Below, piece after piece: positions 1-6,094 of a stretch of DNA of 10,542 nucleotides (its first letter is position 1; each line of letters begins with the position of its first letter). Source of the DNA: JAVJPJ01 sp040217295 (GTDB lineage Bacteria > Pseudomonadota > Alphaproteobacteria > Rhodobacterales > Rhodobacteraceae); the NCBI GenBank assembly GCA_964460185.1, contig CAYWTM010000118.1, forward strand, positions 1 through 10,542. Reading direction: 5' to 3'. Below the pieces are notes generated by a model, which saw only the letters and a list, made by a program, of their open reading frames with translations, made no database searches and had not been told where the DNA came from. The position numbers and the translations under genes are program-made.

Positions 1-100
1 GCCCCGCGAACAAGCGACGGTTGCCCTCGACAGGGTCCTCGTCAACGCCATCGGCGATCAGGTGCTCTTCGCCCTCGGCGGCGATCTTATTGGTGGTCAT
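1..100 (-). CDS. N-terminal fragment of probable TRAP (TAXI) transporter fused permease, cut by window edge
   Basis: Reading leftwards from the ATG at 98-100 gives 33 codons open to the window edge, beginning MTTNKIAAEGEEHLIADG. The piece is acidic and hydrophilic, as expected of a cytosolic tail before the first membrane helix. A G-rich stretch (about 108-116) lies 7-8 nt upstream of the ATG and can act as ribosome binding site. The call rests mainly on context: it is the next gene downstream of a TAXI periplasmic binding protein on the same strand. In TAXI systems that position is normally held by a single large permease combining the small and large membrane subunits. None of the transmembrane part lies in the window, so the product is inferred, not seen. 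A different gene of the same operon cannot be excluded. Confidence 0.5.
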   Translation of the reverse strand, partial: MTTNKIAAEGEEHLIADGVDEDPVEGNRRLFAG

Positions 101-139
101 GATGCTGTCCCCCCCCAGGCAGATATCGCCCTTGAACGT

Positions 140-173
140 ATGGGTCCGCGCCCGATTTGGGGCGCGGACCCAT
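140..173 (-). promoter_or_regulatory. Perfect 14-bp stem hairpin in the TAXI-permease spacer
   Basis: Positions 140-153 (ATGGGTCCGCGCCC) are the exact reverse complement of 160-173, with a 6-nt loop (154-159). The stem is 14 bp and GC-rich. No T-run follows on the minus strand, so it does not look like a classical intrinsic terminator. Between a binding-protein gene and its permease gene, such a structure usually protects the upstream mRNA from 3' exonucleases or partly attenuates downstream transcription. Either would let the binding protein be made in excess; that role is inference. Confidence 0.6.
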
Positions 174-187
174 GTCTTGATTGGAAT

Positions 188-210
188 CCGGGGGGCTTTG
201 CGCCCCCCGG
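188..210 (-). promoter_or_regulatory. GC hairpin directly after the TAXI binding-protein stop
   Basis: CCGGGGGGC at 188-196 pairs perfectly with GCCCCCCGG at 202-210 around a 5-nt loop. It begins 7 bases beyond the stop codon of the binding-protein gene on the minus strand. No U-run follows (the minus strand continues ATTCCAATC), so it is better viewed as an mRNA-stabilising or attenuating hairpin, or a rho-assisted terminator. With the hairpin at 140-173 it fills most of the 116-bp intergenic spacer. Confidence 0.6.
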
Positions 211-216
211 CCGATC

Positions 217-1221
217 TCACATGTCGCCGTGGATCATGTCGTCGGCGATCTCGGCACCGGCGTTTTCCTGGAACCAGCGGGCGGCACCGGCGTGCCAGGG
301 CATGACCGTGTTGCGATCCCAGAACTCGGGCAGCGTGGAGCGTGCTGCGCGGTGGGTGTTCACCATGCGCTCGTTGTCGGACATGACCGCATCGACGACA
401 GCGTAGATGAAGCTCTCGGGCAGGTCGCAATTGGCGATGGCGAAGTTCCACATCGACACCGAACGGGCAGGTGCCTCGAGCGTGGTGTAGGTATCGGCGG
501 CGATGTCGAAGGGCGCGACCGGGAAGGCGGCCGTGATCTGCGCCTGTTCTTCTTCGGTGAACTCGATGATGTTCACCTCCACCTGCGCTTCGAGTTGGCT
601 GACCGCCGGAACCGGAACGCCCGCTGCGAATGCGATCACGTCAAGCAACCCGTCCTGCAGCTGGCTGCCCAGGTCGGACCAGCCGCCGTTGCGGCGCTCG
701 AAGTTGATTCCCAGCTCTTCCATCATCCGCGGGAAGTAGGTGTCCGAGGTCGAACCCGCCGGCCCGAAGCCGATGCGTGCACCGTCGGGGATGTCGGCGA
801 CCGACGTGATGCCCGAAGAGGTCAGCGCGGTGATCGAGAACGGCGTCTGGTACATCGGGAACATCGCGCAGGCATTGGTCATGGCCAGACCGGGCGCGAT
901 CGGGTTGCCGCCGGCGATGGATTCCGCGGCAGGACCCATGGTCGTCATGCCGAACGGAAGCTCGCCGGTGTGCACCAGCGCCATGTTCTGCATCGGGCCG
1001 CCGGTCACCTCGGCAGCGCCGGAGACACTCAGGACGTCGGTCACGATACCGGCCCAGCCCGAGCCGTAGCCGAAATAGGTTCCACCCTGAGATCCTGTGC
1101 CAACAGTGAAATTCTCGGGCCAGCCCGTGCGGTCGTCCTGCGCGAAACCGGCGGTTGCGCCAGCGGTCAGTGCCGCAGCGGCCATCACGGCGGTCAGCCG
1201 CGCGTAAGCAATTTTCTGCAT
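217..1221 (-). CDS. TAXI family TRAP transporter solute-binding protein (periplasmic)
   Basis: This 334-residue protein has a Sec signal peptide: basic start MQKIAYAR, hydrophobic core to about residue 25, probable cleavage after GFA near residue 27. The family-typical start of the mature domain follows (VGTGSQGGTYFGYGSGWAGI, residues 40-59), then a TPFSIT segment, an IGFGPAGSTSDTYFPRMMEELG block near the middle and PWHAGAARWFQE near the C-terminus. These fit TAXI (TRAP-associated extracytoplasmic immunogenic) binding proteins, which deliver small organic acids to a fused membrane permease driven by ion gradients. ATG 1221 is preferred over the longer open frame because GGAGG lies 5 nt upstream and the signal peptide starts there. 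The permease start lies downstream on the same strand. The dehydrogenase beyond the neighbouring LysR gene hints at a hydroxy-dicarboxylate substrate, but binding specificity cannot be read from the sequence. Confidence 0.92.
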   Translation of the reverse strand: MQKIAYARLTAVMAAAALTAGATAGFAQDDRTGWPENFTVGTGSQGGTYFGYGSGWAGIVTDVLSVSGAAEVTGGPMQNMALVHTGELPFGMTTMGPAAESIAGGNPIAPGLAMTNACAMFPMYQTPFSITALTSSGITSVADIPDGARIGFGPAGSTSDTYFPRMMEELGINFERRNGGWSDLGSQLQDGLLDVIAFAAGVPVPAVSQLEAQVEVNIIEFTEEEQAQITAAFPVAPFDIAADTYTTLEAPARSVSMWNFAIANCDLPESFIYAVVDAVMSDNERMVNTHRAARSTLPEFWDRNTVMPWHAGAARWFQENAGAEIADDMIHGDM

Positions 1222-1368
1222 GTATTCCTCCACTATGGTTTGCCGTCCTCCTGCAGCGCGCTCTGGTCGGCACTGCACGGCATGCGCCCTTCCGGGCACA
1301 CTGCGATGACGCTAAGAGCAGCAACATGCGTGGCTCAAGGGAAAAGCCGCGTGAAACGCCTCGTTCAG

Positions 1369-1374
1369 ATTATA
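1369..1374 (-). promoter_or_regulatory. Candidate -10 box for the TAXI transporter operon
   Basis: The minus strand reads TATAAT here, a perfect consensus -10 hexamer inside an AT-rich island (about 1368-1393) that contrasts with the GC-rich surroundings. A run of seven A residues and a palindromic GATTAATC (1385-1392) lie just upstream. No good -35 is present at 16-18 bp; the nearest, CTGACC, is 20 bp away and overlaps the end of the LysR gene. An activator might therefore be needed. The 5' leader to ATG 1221 would be about 140 nt. Position and consensus match are visible; function is inferred. Confidence 0.4.
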
Positions 1375-1396
1375 CAATTTTTTTGATTAATCTTGG

Positions 1397-2311
1397 TCAG
1401 GCGGAAATCGACAGCCTTTCGAGGTTGTCGTTGAGCACGTCAAGGAAAGCATCCCTGGCCGGATGCCGCGTATCGCGGGGCCAGACCACGGACAACGCCA
1501 ACTTGTCGCGCGCAAGCCCCGGCGGCAGGTTGAGGGGCACGAACGTGACCCCGCCCACAGCCAGTCGCGAGGCCCAACGGGGTACGATCGCCAATCCGAT
1601 TCCGGTTGCGACCAGGCTCACGATCGTCTGTTTTTCCTCGGCGATCTGGGCCACGCGTGCGGTGTGGCCGGACTCAAGGAAAAGCTTCATCGTGAGGTCA
1701 TGACTATGGGGTCTCGAACTGCGGTCCGGAACGATGAGCGGCTCATCGGCCATGTCCTCGACGGACAATACGGTGCGCGAGGCCAACGCGTGGGTATCAG
1801 GTACCGCAACAACGGCGGTCTCGTAGAACAGGAACCGGAAGGTCAGCCGTGGGTCGGCGGCATCGGGGGGGCGAACGATGGCCGCGTCGAGCCTGCCCGA
1901 CAGCAGGCGGGGCAGGAGGCGAATGGTCTTCTGCTCGAGCAGCTCGATGTCGATCTCGGGATGGGCCTCGCGGAAATGCGGCAGAAACTGGGGCATCAGC
2001 CCGGCTGCGGCACTGTCGATCGCGCCGATCCTGAGGATGGGTGCATCGCCTTGCCGGTTTCCCTTGAACTCGGCCTCCAGGCGGTCGGCTCTCTCCACGA
2101 TGTCACGAGCCGCCTCGACAAAGACCTGTCCGGCATCCGACAGCGATACGTGCCGCGTGGTACGGGCAAGCAGCCTGGTGCCCAACCTGTCCTCGAGGAG
2201 CTTGATCTGGCGGCTGAACGATGCCGGCAGCATGTCCATCTTTTGCGCCGCTTTCCCGAAATGGAGGGTGTCTGCGACGGCAATCAGGCATTTGAGTTGT
2301 CGGAGTTCCAT
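1397..2311 (-). CDS. LysR-type transcriptional regulator of the transporter/dehydrogenase locus
   Basis: This 304-residue protein has the classic LysR layout. An N-terminal winged helix-turn-helix spans about residues 1-60 (HFGKAAQKMDMLPASFSRQI, then LLEDRLGTRLLARTTRHVSL and SDAG). A linker helix follows, then a periplasmic-binding-like effector domain from about residue 90, with LRIGAIDSAAAGLMPQFLP, the LLSGRLDAAIVRPP block and a MADEPLIVPDRSS segment. The length is usual for the family. It lies between the TAXI operon (same strand, downstream) and the dehydrogenase (divergent, 125 bp away), the standard arrangement for a regulator of one or both. The effector is probably the transported acid or a product of it, but that is inference. 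No strong Shine-Dalgarno sequence precedes the ATG. Lower-level autoregulated expression is likely for this family. Confidence 0.93.
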   Translation of the reverse strand: MELRQLKCLIAVADTLHFGKAAQKMDMLPASFSRQIKLLEDRLGTRLLARTTRHVSLSDAGQVFVEAARDIVERADRLEAEFKGNRQGDAPILRIGAIDSAAAGLMPQFLPHFREAHPEIDIELLEQKTIRLLPRLLSGRLDAAIVRPPDAADPRLTFRFLFYETAVVAVPDTHALASRTVLSVEDMADEPLIVPDRSSRPHSHDLTMKLFLESGHTARVAQIAEEKQTIVSLVATGIGLAIVPRWASRLAVGGVTFVPLNLPPGLARDKLALSVVWPRDTRHPARDAFLDVLNDNLERLSISA

Positions 2312-2320
2312 CCAGGCCCG

Positions 2321-2345
2321 GATTATTGCGAAAATTTATATGATC
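2321..2345. promoter_or_regulatory. AT-rich divergent promoter/operator region between lysR and the dehydrogenase
   Basis: The 125-bp divergent spacer (2312-2436) contains one strongly AT-rich island, ATTATTGCGAAAATTTATATGAT. It offers TATAAA on the minus strand (2335-2340, 25 nt before the lysR ATG) and TATGAT on the plus strand (2339-2344) as -10-like boxes, and a T-N11-A spacing (TTGCGAAAATTTA) of the kind bound by LysR proteins. No convincing -35 hexamers are seen. Which box is used is not resolvable by eye. Confidence 0.35.
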
Positions 2346-2436
2346 AGTGCATCGTTGCTGGCGCGTCGTCAAGTTGCGACTGTGCCGCGATGCGCTGGCT
2401 CGCCGTGTCGGGCTATCGATGATTTGGGAGGCCACC

Positions 2437-3510
2437 ATGAGAATTTATCGGATTGCCGCGATACCCGCCGACGGGATCGGACCGGAAGTGATCGAAGCGG
2501 GAGCCGAAGTCTTGTCGGCGCTCGAAAAGCGCGACGGAACCATCAGGTTCGACATGACGACTTTCGACTGGGGTTCGGACTACTACAAGAAGCACGGCGT
2601 CATGATGCCCGAGGACGGTCTGGAAAAACTCAAACCGTTCGACGCCATATACTTCGGCGCGGTCGGCGCGCCGGACGTTCCCGATCACATCACGCTCTGG
2701 GGGCTCCGCCTGCCGATCTGCCAGGGCTTCGACCAATATGCCAATGTCCGGCCGACCAGGATCATTCCGGGCGTCACCTCGCCCCTGCGCGACGTCGGTG
2801 TCGGCGATCTGGATTGGGTAATCGTACGGGAAAACTCCGAGGGCGAATACTCGGGGCATGGTGGGCGCGCGCACCGGGGCCTGCCGGAAGAGGTCGGCAC
2901 CGAGGTGTCCATCTTCACGCGCGTGGGTGTCACCCGCATCATGCGCTATGCCTTTGCGCTGGCGCAGGCACGGCCGCGCAAGATGCTGACCGTGGTGACG
3001 AAATCCAACGCGCAGCGGTTCGGCATGGTCATGTGGGACGAGATCGCCGCCGAGGTCGCAGCAGAGTTCCCGGATGTGACATGGGACAAGATGCTGGTCG
3101 ACGCGATGACCGTGCGGATGGTGAAGAACCCGCAATCGCTGGACACGATCGTGGCGACGAACCTGCACGCGGATATCTTGTCCGACCTTGCCGGGGCATT
3201 GGCCGGGTCGCTTGGTGTCGCGCCGACCGCAAACATCGACCCGGAACGTCGCTACCCCTCGATGTTCGAGCCGATCCACGGCTCGGCCTTCGACATCACG
3301 GGCAAGGGCATAGCCAACCCCGTCGCGACCTTCTGGACAGCCAGCCAGATGCTGGACCATCTTGGCGAAAGCGACGCGTCGGCCCGCCTGATGCGTGCGG
3401 TGGAGAAGGTCTGCGCAGAGGGAATTCTGACGCCTGACGTCGGCGGCAAGGCCACGACGCGCGAGGTTACCGAAGCAGTCTGCGACGCAATCCGCGGCGA
3501 AAACGTCTAG
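2437..3510 (+). CDS. Tartrate/D-malate dehydrogenase-like beta-decarboxylating dehydrogenase (isocitrate/isopropylmalate dehydrogenase family)
   Basis: This 357-residue enzyme belongs to the family that oxidises and decarboxylates (2R)-hydroxy acids with NAD and a divalent metal. Visible landmarks are IPADGIGPEVI near the start; FDQYANVRP with Arg105; VRENSEGEYSG with Arg131 and Tyr138; TKSNAQR with Lys189; metal-site aspartates Asp222, Asp246 and Asp250; and the family signature NLHADILSDLAGALAGSLG, then EPIHGSA. The FDQY-NVRP segment and overall length match tartrate/D-malate dehydrogenases (TtuC/DmlA/YeaU group) better than LeuB. ATG 2437 is chosen because GGGAGG lies 7 nt upstream and the Rossmann-like fold begins at once. 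The helix before FDQY reads LRLPICQG, so the first of three substrate arginines known from isopropylmalate dehydrogenase appears replaced by Cys95. The exact substrate is therefore open. The gene is divergent from the LysR regulator. Confidence 0.88.
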   Translation: MRIYRIAAIPADGIGPEVIEAGAEVLSALEKRDGTIRFDMTTFDWGSDYYKKHGVMMPEDGLEKLKPFDAIYFGAVGAPDVPDHITLWGLRLPICQGFDQYANVRPTRIIPGVTSPLRDVGVGDLDWVIVRENSEGEYSGHGGRAHRGLPEEVGTEVSIFTRVGVTRIMRYAFALAQARPRKMLTVVTKSNAQRFGMVMWDEIAAEVAAEFPDVTWDKMLVDAMTVRMVKNPQSLDTIVATNLHADILSDLAGALAGSLGVAPTANIDPERRYPSMFEPIHGSAFDITGKGIANPVATFWTASQMLDHLGESDASARLMRAVEKVCAEGILTPDVGGKATTREVTEAVCDAIRGENV

Positions 3511-3777
3511 ACCGCCCGGTTCCTGCGCAACGACGCGATGCTCGGTGCCCGGCCGGTCCGCGTCCTGATCTTTCCGGGCGCCGGGCTTCGGAAGGATTTC
3601 GCCGACATGTATCCAACCGAAGTCCCAGCCGCCCCCGGTGGTCCAGGCTGATCGCGCTGAGCAACGACCGCGCAGTCTCACAAACTTCTCTCGCCTTGCG
3701 ACCCCGTTGCCCCTGCAAACCGAGTGCAAGCAAGGATTGCGCCAAGCAATGCGGCGCCGAGACTGGGTGTGGGTGCA
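3511..3777. other. Intergenic stretch with no convincing gene
   Basis: Between the dehydrogenase stop and the next hydrophobic frame I see no reading frame with a ribosome binding site and gene-like codon use. The longest short frame (3538-3651, plus, 37 codons) has no recognisable features. Imperfect inverted repeats occur near the left end (3544-3552 with 3574-3582; 3570-3576 with 3589-3595). The remainder (about 3600-3777) is lower in coding character than its flanks and may be decayed sequence. Confidence 0.4.
3570..3595 (+). terminator. Weak candidate terminator hairpin after the dehydrogenase
   Basis: CTTTCCG (3570-3576) can pair with CGGAAGG (3589-3595), allowing one G-U pair, around a 12-nt GC-rich loop, 60 bp beyond the dehydrogenase stop. 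It is followed only by ATTTC, not a real T-run, so if it works it is a weak or rho-assisted terminator. Confidence 0.2.
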
Positions 3778-3870
3778 ATGTCGTTTGAAAGCCGGTTGTT
3801 CGCTGGCGTTTTATTGGTGATGCCAGCGGCGCTCCTGGCGTCGCGCTTTTTTTGGCGAAAACCATCATGA
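3778..3870 (+). other. Upstream 30-codon hydrophobic frame, in frame with the next gene across a TGA
   Basis: ATG 3778 opens MSFESRLFAGVLLVMPAALL and runs to RFFWRKPS before TGA at 3868-3870. It encodes one predicted membrane helix (about residues 7-21) followed by a basic patch. The following gene's frame (GTG 3874) is the same frame: TCA TGA TGG GTG ATC. Reading through the TGA would therefore give a single protein of about 143 codons with four membrane segments. GC at third positions is about 60 percent, below the neighbouring genes, and no clear Shine-Dalgarno precedes 3778. It could be a separate micropeptide, the 5' end of a nonsense-broken gene, or chance. Confidence 0.35.
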
Positions 3871-3873
3871 TGG

Positions 3874-4209
3874 GTGATCATCCCGTTGATCATCATCCTG
3901 GGTTGGGCGGCATACTTCCTCTCCGTCATGATCCACTTCGAAGAGATGCATGAACTCGTGGAAGCCACGGAAAACCCAGGTCAGGGCCTCTTGGATCAGG
4001 CCTATTCTCACGGTGGACCCCTCGTGTTCGCGGCCCTCTTCGGATGGCTGGTCGCCCCGGCCTACGCTGCGCCATGGTGGCTCCTTTTCCTGGCGGCAAC
4101 ATGGCTCAGAAGCATGATCGCCCTGTCCGCCGAGCGGTCCCCGGGGCACCGGCGACGGGCAATCGGGGGGCGCGGGTCTTGCGCACGGCCGGACACTGCA
4201 ATCCGGTAA
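3874..4209 (+). CDS. Small hypothetical multi-helix membrane protein
   Basis: No family was recognised. From GTG 3874 the product is 111 residues. A first helix IIPLIIILGWAAYFLSVMI is followed by an acidic, amphipathic stretch (HFEEMHELVEATENPGQG). Two hydrophobic segments come next (about residues 47-76, with VFAALFGWLVAPAY and APWWLLFLAATW), then an arginine-rich tail. Codon use (mostly G/C third positions up to about residue 92) supports a real gene. The start is uncertain: no Shine-Dalgarno is visible, and the frame is preceded at 3868 by an in-frame TGA beyond which another hydrophobic segment lies in the same frame. The arginine-rich end (GHRRRAIGGRGS) looks less natural and might reflect 3' decay. 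It ends 4 bp before the stop of the convergent glutathione transferase gene, with no terminator between. Confidence 0.5.
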   Translation: MIIPLIIILGWAAYFLSVMIHFEEMHELVEATENPGQGLLDQAYSHGGPLVFAALFGWLVAPAYAAPWWLLFLAATWLRSMIALSAERSPGHRRRAIGGRGSCARPDTAIR

Positions 4210-4213
4210 TATC

Positions 4214-4822
4214 TCAGTCGGGCGACAGGGCGATCGCGCGGGCCGTTGCGGGTCGCGCGACATTGCGCCCGATCCAGGCCATGACATTTGCGCAAGCGGT
4301 CAGCCGTTCATCCGCCATCATCGGCGCCATTCCTGCCCAGGCGACGGCGGCCATGTCTGCAATCGAATAGTCACCGACGATGTAGTCACGGCCTTCCAGC
4401 TGCCTGTCGAGAACACCGAACAGGCGCGCGGTCTCGTTCATGTAGCGGGTCTCGCCGTAGGGAACCTTTTCTGTCAGTCCCCGGAAATGGTTGGCCTGGC
4501 CCATCATCGGGCCAAGGCCGCCCATCTGCCAGTGCAGCCACTGCGCCACTTGCCACCGGTCCCGAAGGGTTTCGCCGCCGAACGTTCCCGTCCTTTCGGC
4601 GAGGTATTGCAAGATCGCGCCTGATTCCATCAGGCTGATCCCCGTCTCGTGATCGACGATGGCGGGGATCTTCGCGTTGGGCGAGATCTTGAGGTATTCG
4701 GGCTCATGCTGTTGGCCGGCACCGATATTCACCCAGGTGATTTCGTAATCGACGCCCATTTCCTCGAGAGCGATGGCCACCTTGTAGCCGTTGGGCGTTC
4801 CCCACAGATATGCGGTTATCAT
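4214..4822 (-). CDS. Glutathione S-transferase, Nu-class (YfcG/YghU/Ure2-like)
   Basis: This 202-residue cytosolic protein has an N-terminal thioredoxin-like domain opening MITAYLWGTPNGYKVAIALE. The TPNG-K motif is the hallmark of the Ure2/YfcG/YghU type, where Thr9 and Asn11 (same numbers here) contact glutathione in place of a catalytic Tyr/Ser/Cys. NAKIPAIVD carries the cis-proline, and ESGAILQYLAERTG is the glutathione gamma-glutamyl binding motif. The all-helical C-terminal domain starts near residue 88 and includes DYIVGDYSIADMA, the usual N-capping motif. Family members bind glutathione or its disulfide and have disulfide reductase or peroxidase-like activity. The ATG at 4822-4820 overlaps the stop of the upstream oxidoreductase (ATGA), so translation is probably coupled. 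The two likely act in one pathway, such as reduction and thiol handling of a reactive carbonyl compound; the substrate is unknown. Confidence 0.92.
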   Translation of the reverse strand: MITAYLWGTPNGYKVAIALEEMGVDYEITWVNIGAGQQHEPEYLKISPNAKIPAIVDHETGISLMESGAILQYLAERTGTFGGETLRDRWQVAQWLHWQMGGLGPMMGQANHFRGLTEKVPYGETRYMNETARLFGVLDRQLEGRDYIVGDYSIADMAAVAWAGMAPMMADERLTACANVMAWIGRNVARPATARAIALSPD

Positions 4823-5826
4823 GTGTTTGTGTTCGGGGTTGTGTGCGTCCGCACAGCCTCGGCGGACGCGATCAGCGCATCGCGGACCGGGATGAAGTCG
4901 AAGCCGAACGTGCTTTCGGCCTTGGCACCGGAAACGGCAAGGGTGCGCCCGACATTCGCCAGAACGCCCTTCACGTCCCTTGAAAACAGACCCATGATCC
5001 GCAAGAGCCAGACCGGCGCCTCGCGCCCCGGTGTCTTGAGGGTGCCATCCCACCCCTTGAGGAATTCGGCAAGTTCGAGAAAGCGATACGTGCCGCTCGC
5101 GGCGGCGAACCGCTCGCCCTTCGTGGCTTCCAGGTCGATGGCCGCGACATGCATCCGCGCCACGTCCCGCACGTCGACCGCGACCATGTCCATCGGCGGC
5201 GCCATCGGGACCTTGCCGGTCATCAGCTGTTCGACCAGTTCCAGCGAGGAGCCAAAGCGCGCATCCATCGGCGGGCCGAAGACCGCGCCGGGGTTGATGG
5301 TGGTCAGGGCGATCTCGGGATGGTCGGCCACGAAGTCCCATGCCGCCTTTTCCGCAAGCGTCTTGGACGCCTCATAGGCGCCAACGGACGGGTCGTCCGG
5401 GCTGGTCCAGCATGTCTCGTCCGATTGCTGCATCTTGGGCTTGTCCGCCTGTTTGTAGATCGCCGCGCAGGAAGAGGTCAGGATCACGCGGCTGATCCCG
5501 GCGTCTCTGGCGGCGCGCATCGCCCGCAGCGTGCCGTCGACCGCAGGGCGGATCAGGTCCTGCGGGTCGTTCGGCTCGGTCAGCGGAAAGGGCGAGGCGG
5601 TGTGGATCAGCACGTCACAGCCCCTGAGCGCGTCCTGCCAGCCGTCGTCCCTGGTCAGGTCCAGCGTGGCGAACTCCAGCGCCGCGTCGGGGAACAGCCC
5701 CTGCAACTCGGCCTTCCGCTTGTCGGACCGGACCGAGGCGCGCACGTCGTAATCCTGCGCAAGCAGTTCCCGCACGATGTGTTTGGCGATGAAGCCGGAG
5801 GCGCCGGTCACGAAGACTTTGGTCAT
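4819..5826 (-). CDS. Extended short-chain dehydrogenase (NAD-dependent epimerase/dehydratase family; aldehyde/ketone reductase-like)
   Basis: This 335-residue protein has an extended-SDR Rossmann fold. The nucleotide-binding motif VTGASGFIAKHIV starts at residue 6. An LDLTRDDGW block follows the second strand, then HTASPF near 75. The catalytic set is Ser118/Ser119 (LTSSCAAIY) and the YEASK motif with Tyr151 and Lys155; INPGAVFGPP follows. This layout matches the dihydroflavonol-4-reductase-like and methylglyoxal/aldehyde-reductase group more than sugar epimerases. ATG 5826 is preferred to an open extension upstream because AAGGAAT lies about 8 nt before it and the fold begins immediately. 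Arg and Lys just after the second strand (VRSDKRK) suggest NADPH preference. It is the second gene of a probable operon: a 50-codon small ORF lies 16 bp upstream, and the glutathione transferase start overlaps its stop. The precise carbonyl substrate is unknown. Confidence 0.9.
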   Translation of the reverse strand: MTKVFVTGASGFIAKHIVRELLAQDYDVRASVRSDKRKAELQGLFPDAALEFATLDLTRDDGWQDALRGCDVLIHTASPFPLTEPNDPQDLIRPAVDGTLRAMRAARDAGISRVILTSSCAAIYKQADKPKMQQSDETCWTSPDDPSVGAYEASKTLAEKAAWDFVADHPEIALTTINPGAVFGPPMDARFGSSLELVEQLMTGKVPMAPPMDMVAVDVRDVARMHVAAIDLEATKGERFAAASGTYRFLELAEFLKGWDGTLKTPGREAPVWLLRIMGLFSRDVKGVLANVGRTLAVSGAKAESTFGFDFIPVRDALIASAEAVRTHTTPNTNT

Positions 5827-5842
5827 ATGGGTATTCCTTTGA

Positions 5843-5995
5843 CTATGCGACATGGGGGAGGCGAACCAGGCGCGCTGCGCGTTGTTCGGAGACCGGAAAC
5901 CCCATCAGGTTGGCGGGCTTCGAGACGATAAAGAGAACCGACTTGCCGGCCATGTCGGCCTTCGCATGGCGGCGAATGACGGCGGATGTGATCAT
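5843..5995 (-). CDS. Small hypothetical protein (50 aa) heading the SDR-GST operon
   Basis: ATG 5995 to TAG 5843 encodes 50 residues, starting MITSAVIRRHAKADMAGKSV and containing a hydrophobic strand-like LFIVS and NLMGFPVSEQ. A clear purine-rich site (GAGGG, within GTGAGGGACG) sits 4 nt upstream of the ATG. Codon third positions are mostly G/C. The stop lies 16 bp before the SDR start, so the three genes (small ORF, SDR, GST) can be one transcript. I do not recognise a family. It could be a true small protein, a leader peptide affecting expression of the operon, or a remnant of a longer protein. A short inverted repeat (TGAGAT 6006-6011 with ATCTCA 6023-6028) flanks the upstream side of its ribosome binding site. 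Confidence 0.45.
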   Translation of the reverse strand: MITSAVIRRHAKADMAGKSVLFIVSKPANLMGFPVSEQRAARLVRLPHVA

Positions 5996-6094
5996 CGTCC
6001 CTCACTGAGATGGCTTTCGTTGATCTCAACATGGTGGCTTCTGCCGCCTCAGTCACTCGCAACCCGTGCCAGATGACTTGCGGGGTGCGCCAGA

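Noticed and set aside
181..1386. Long plus-strand open frame of about 400 codons opposite the TAXI binding protein
   Set aside because: Histidine/arginine/glycine-rich mirror of a GC-rich gene on the other strand; no ribosome site or recognisable domain, whereas the minus strand encodes a clear TAXI protein with signal peptide.
1368..1392. Intrinsic terminator made by the T7 run and GATTA/TAATC repeat
   Set aside because: The stem is only 5 bp and AT-only, and the T-run lies inside the loop rather than after the stem; the region fits a promoter/operator better.
1463..3437. Long plus-strand frames opposite the LysR gene and through the dehydrogenase in another frame
   Set aside because: Low-complexity Arg/Gly/Ser-rich translations that cross a promoter region and lack family features; explained by third-position GC bias of the real genes.
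2413..3729. Long minus-strand frame of 438 codons opposite the dehydrogenase
   Set aside because: His/Arg-rich shadow of the dehydrogenase gene; it extends a little beyond it with a GGGWDFGWIHVGE stretch, but there is no start site or domain to support a gene.
3868..3870. Selenocysteine at the in-frame TGA
   Set aside because: The flanking sequence (membrane-protein loop, Ser before and Trp after) does not resemble any known selenoprotein site, and I saw no obvious SECIS-like hairpin directly downstream; a nonsense change or separate starts are simpler.
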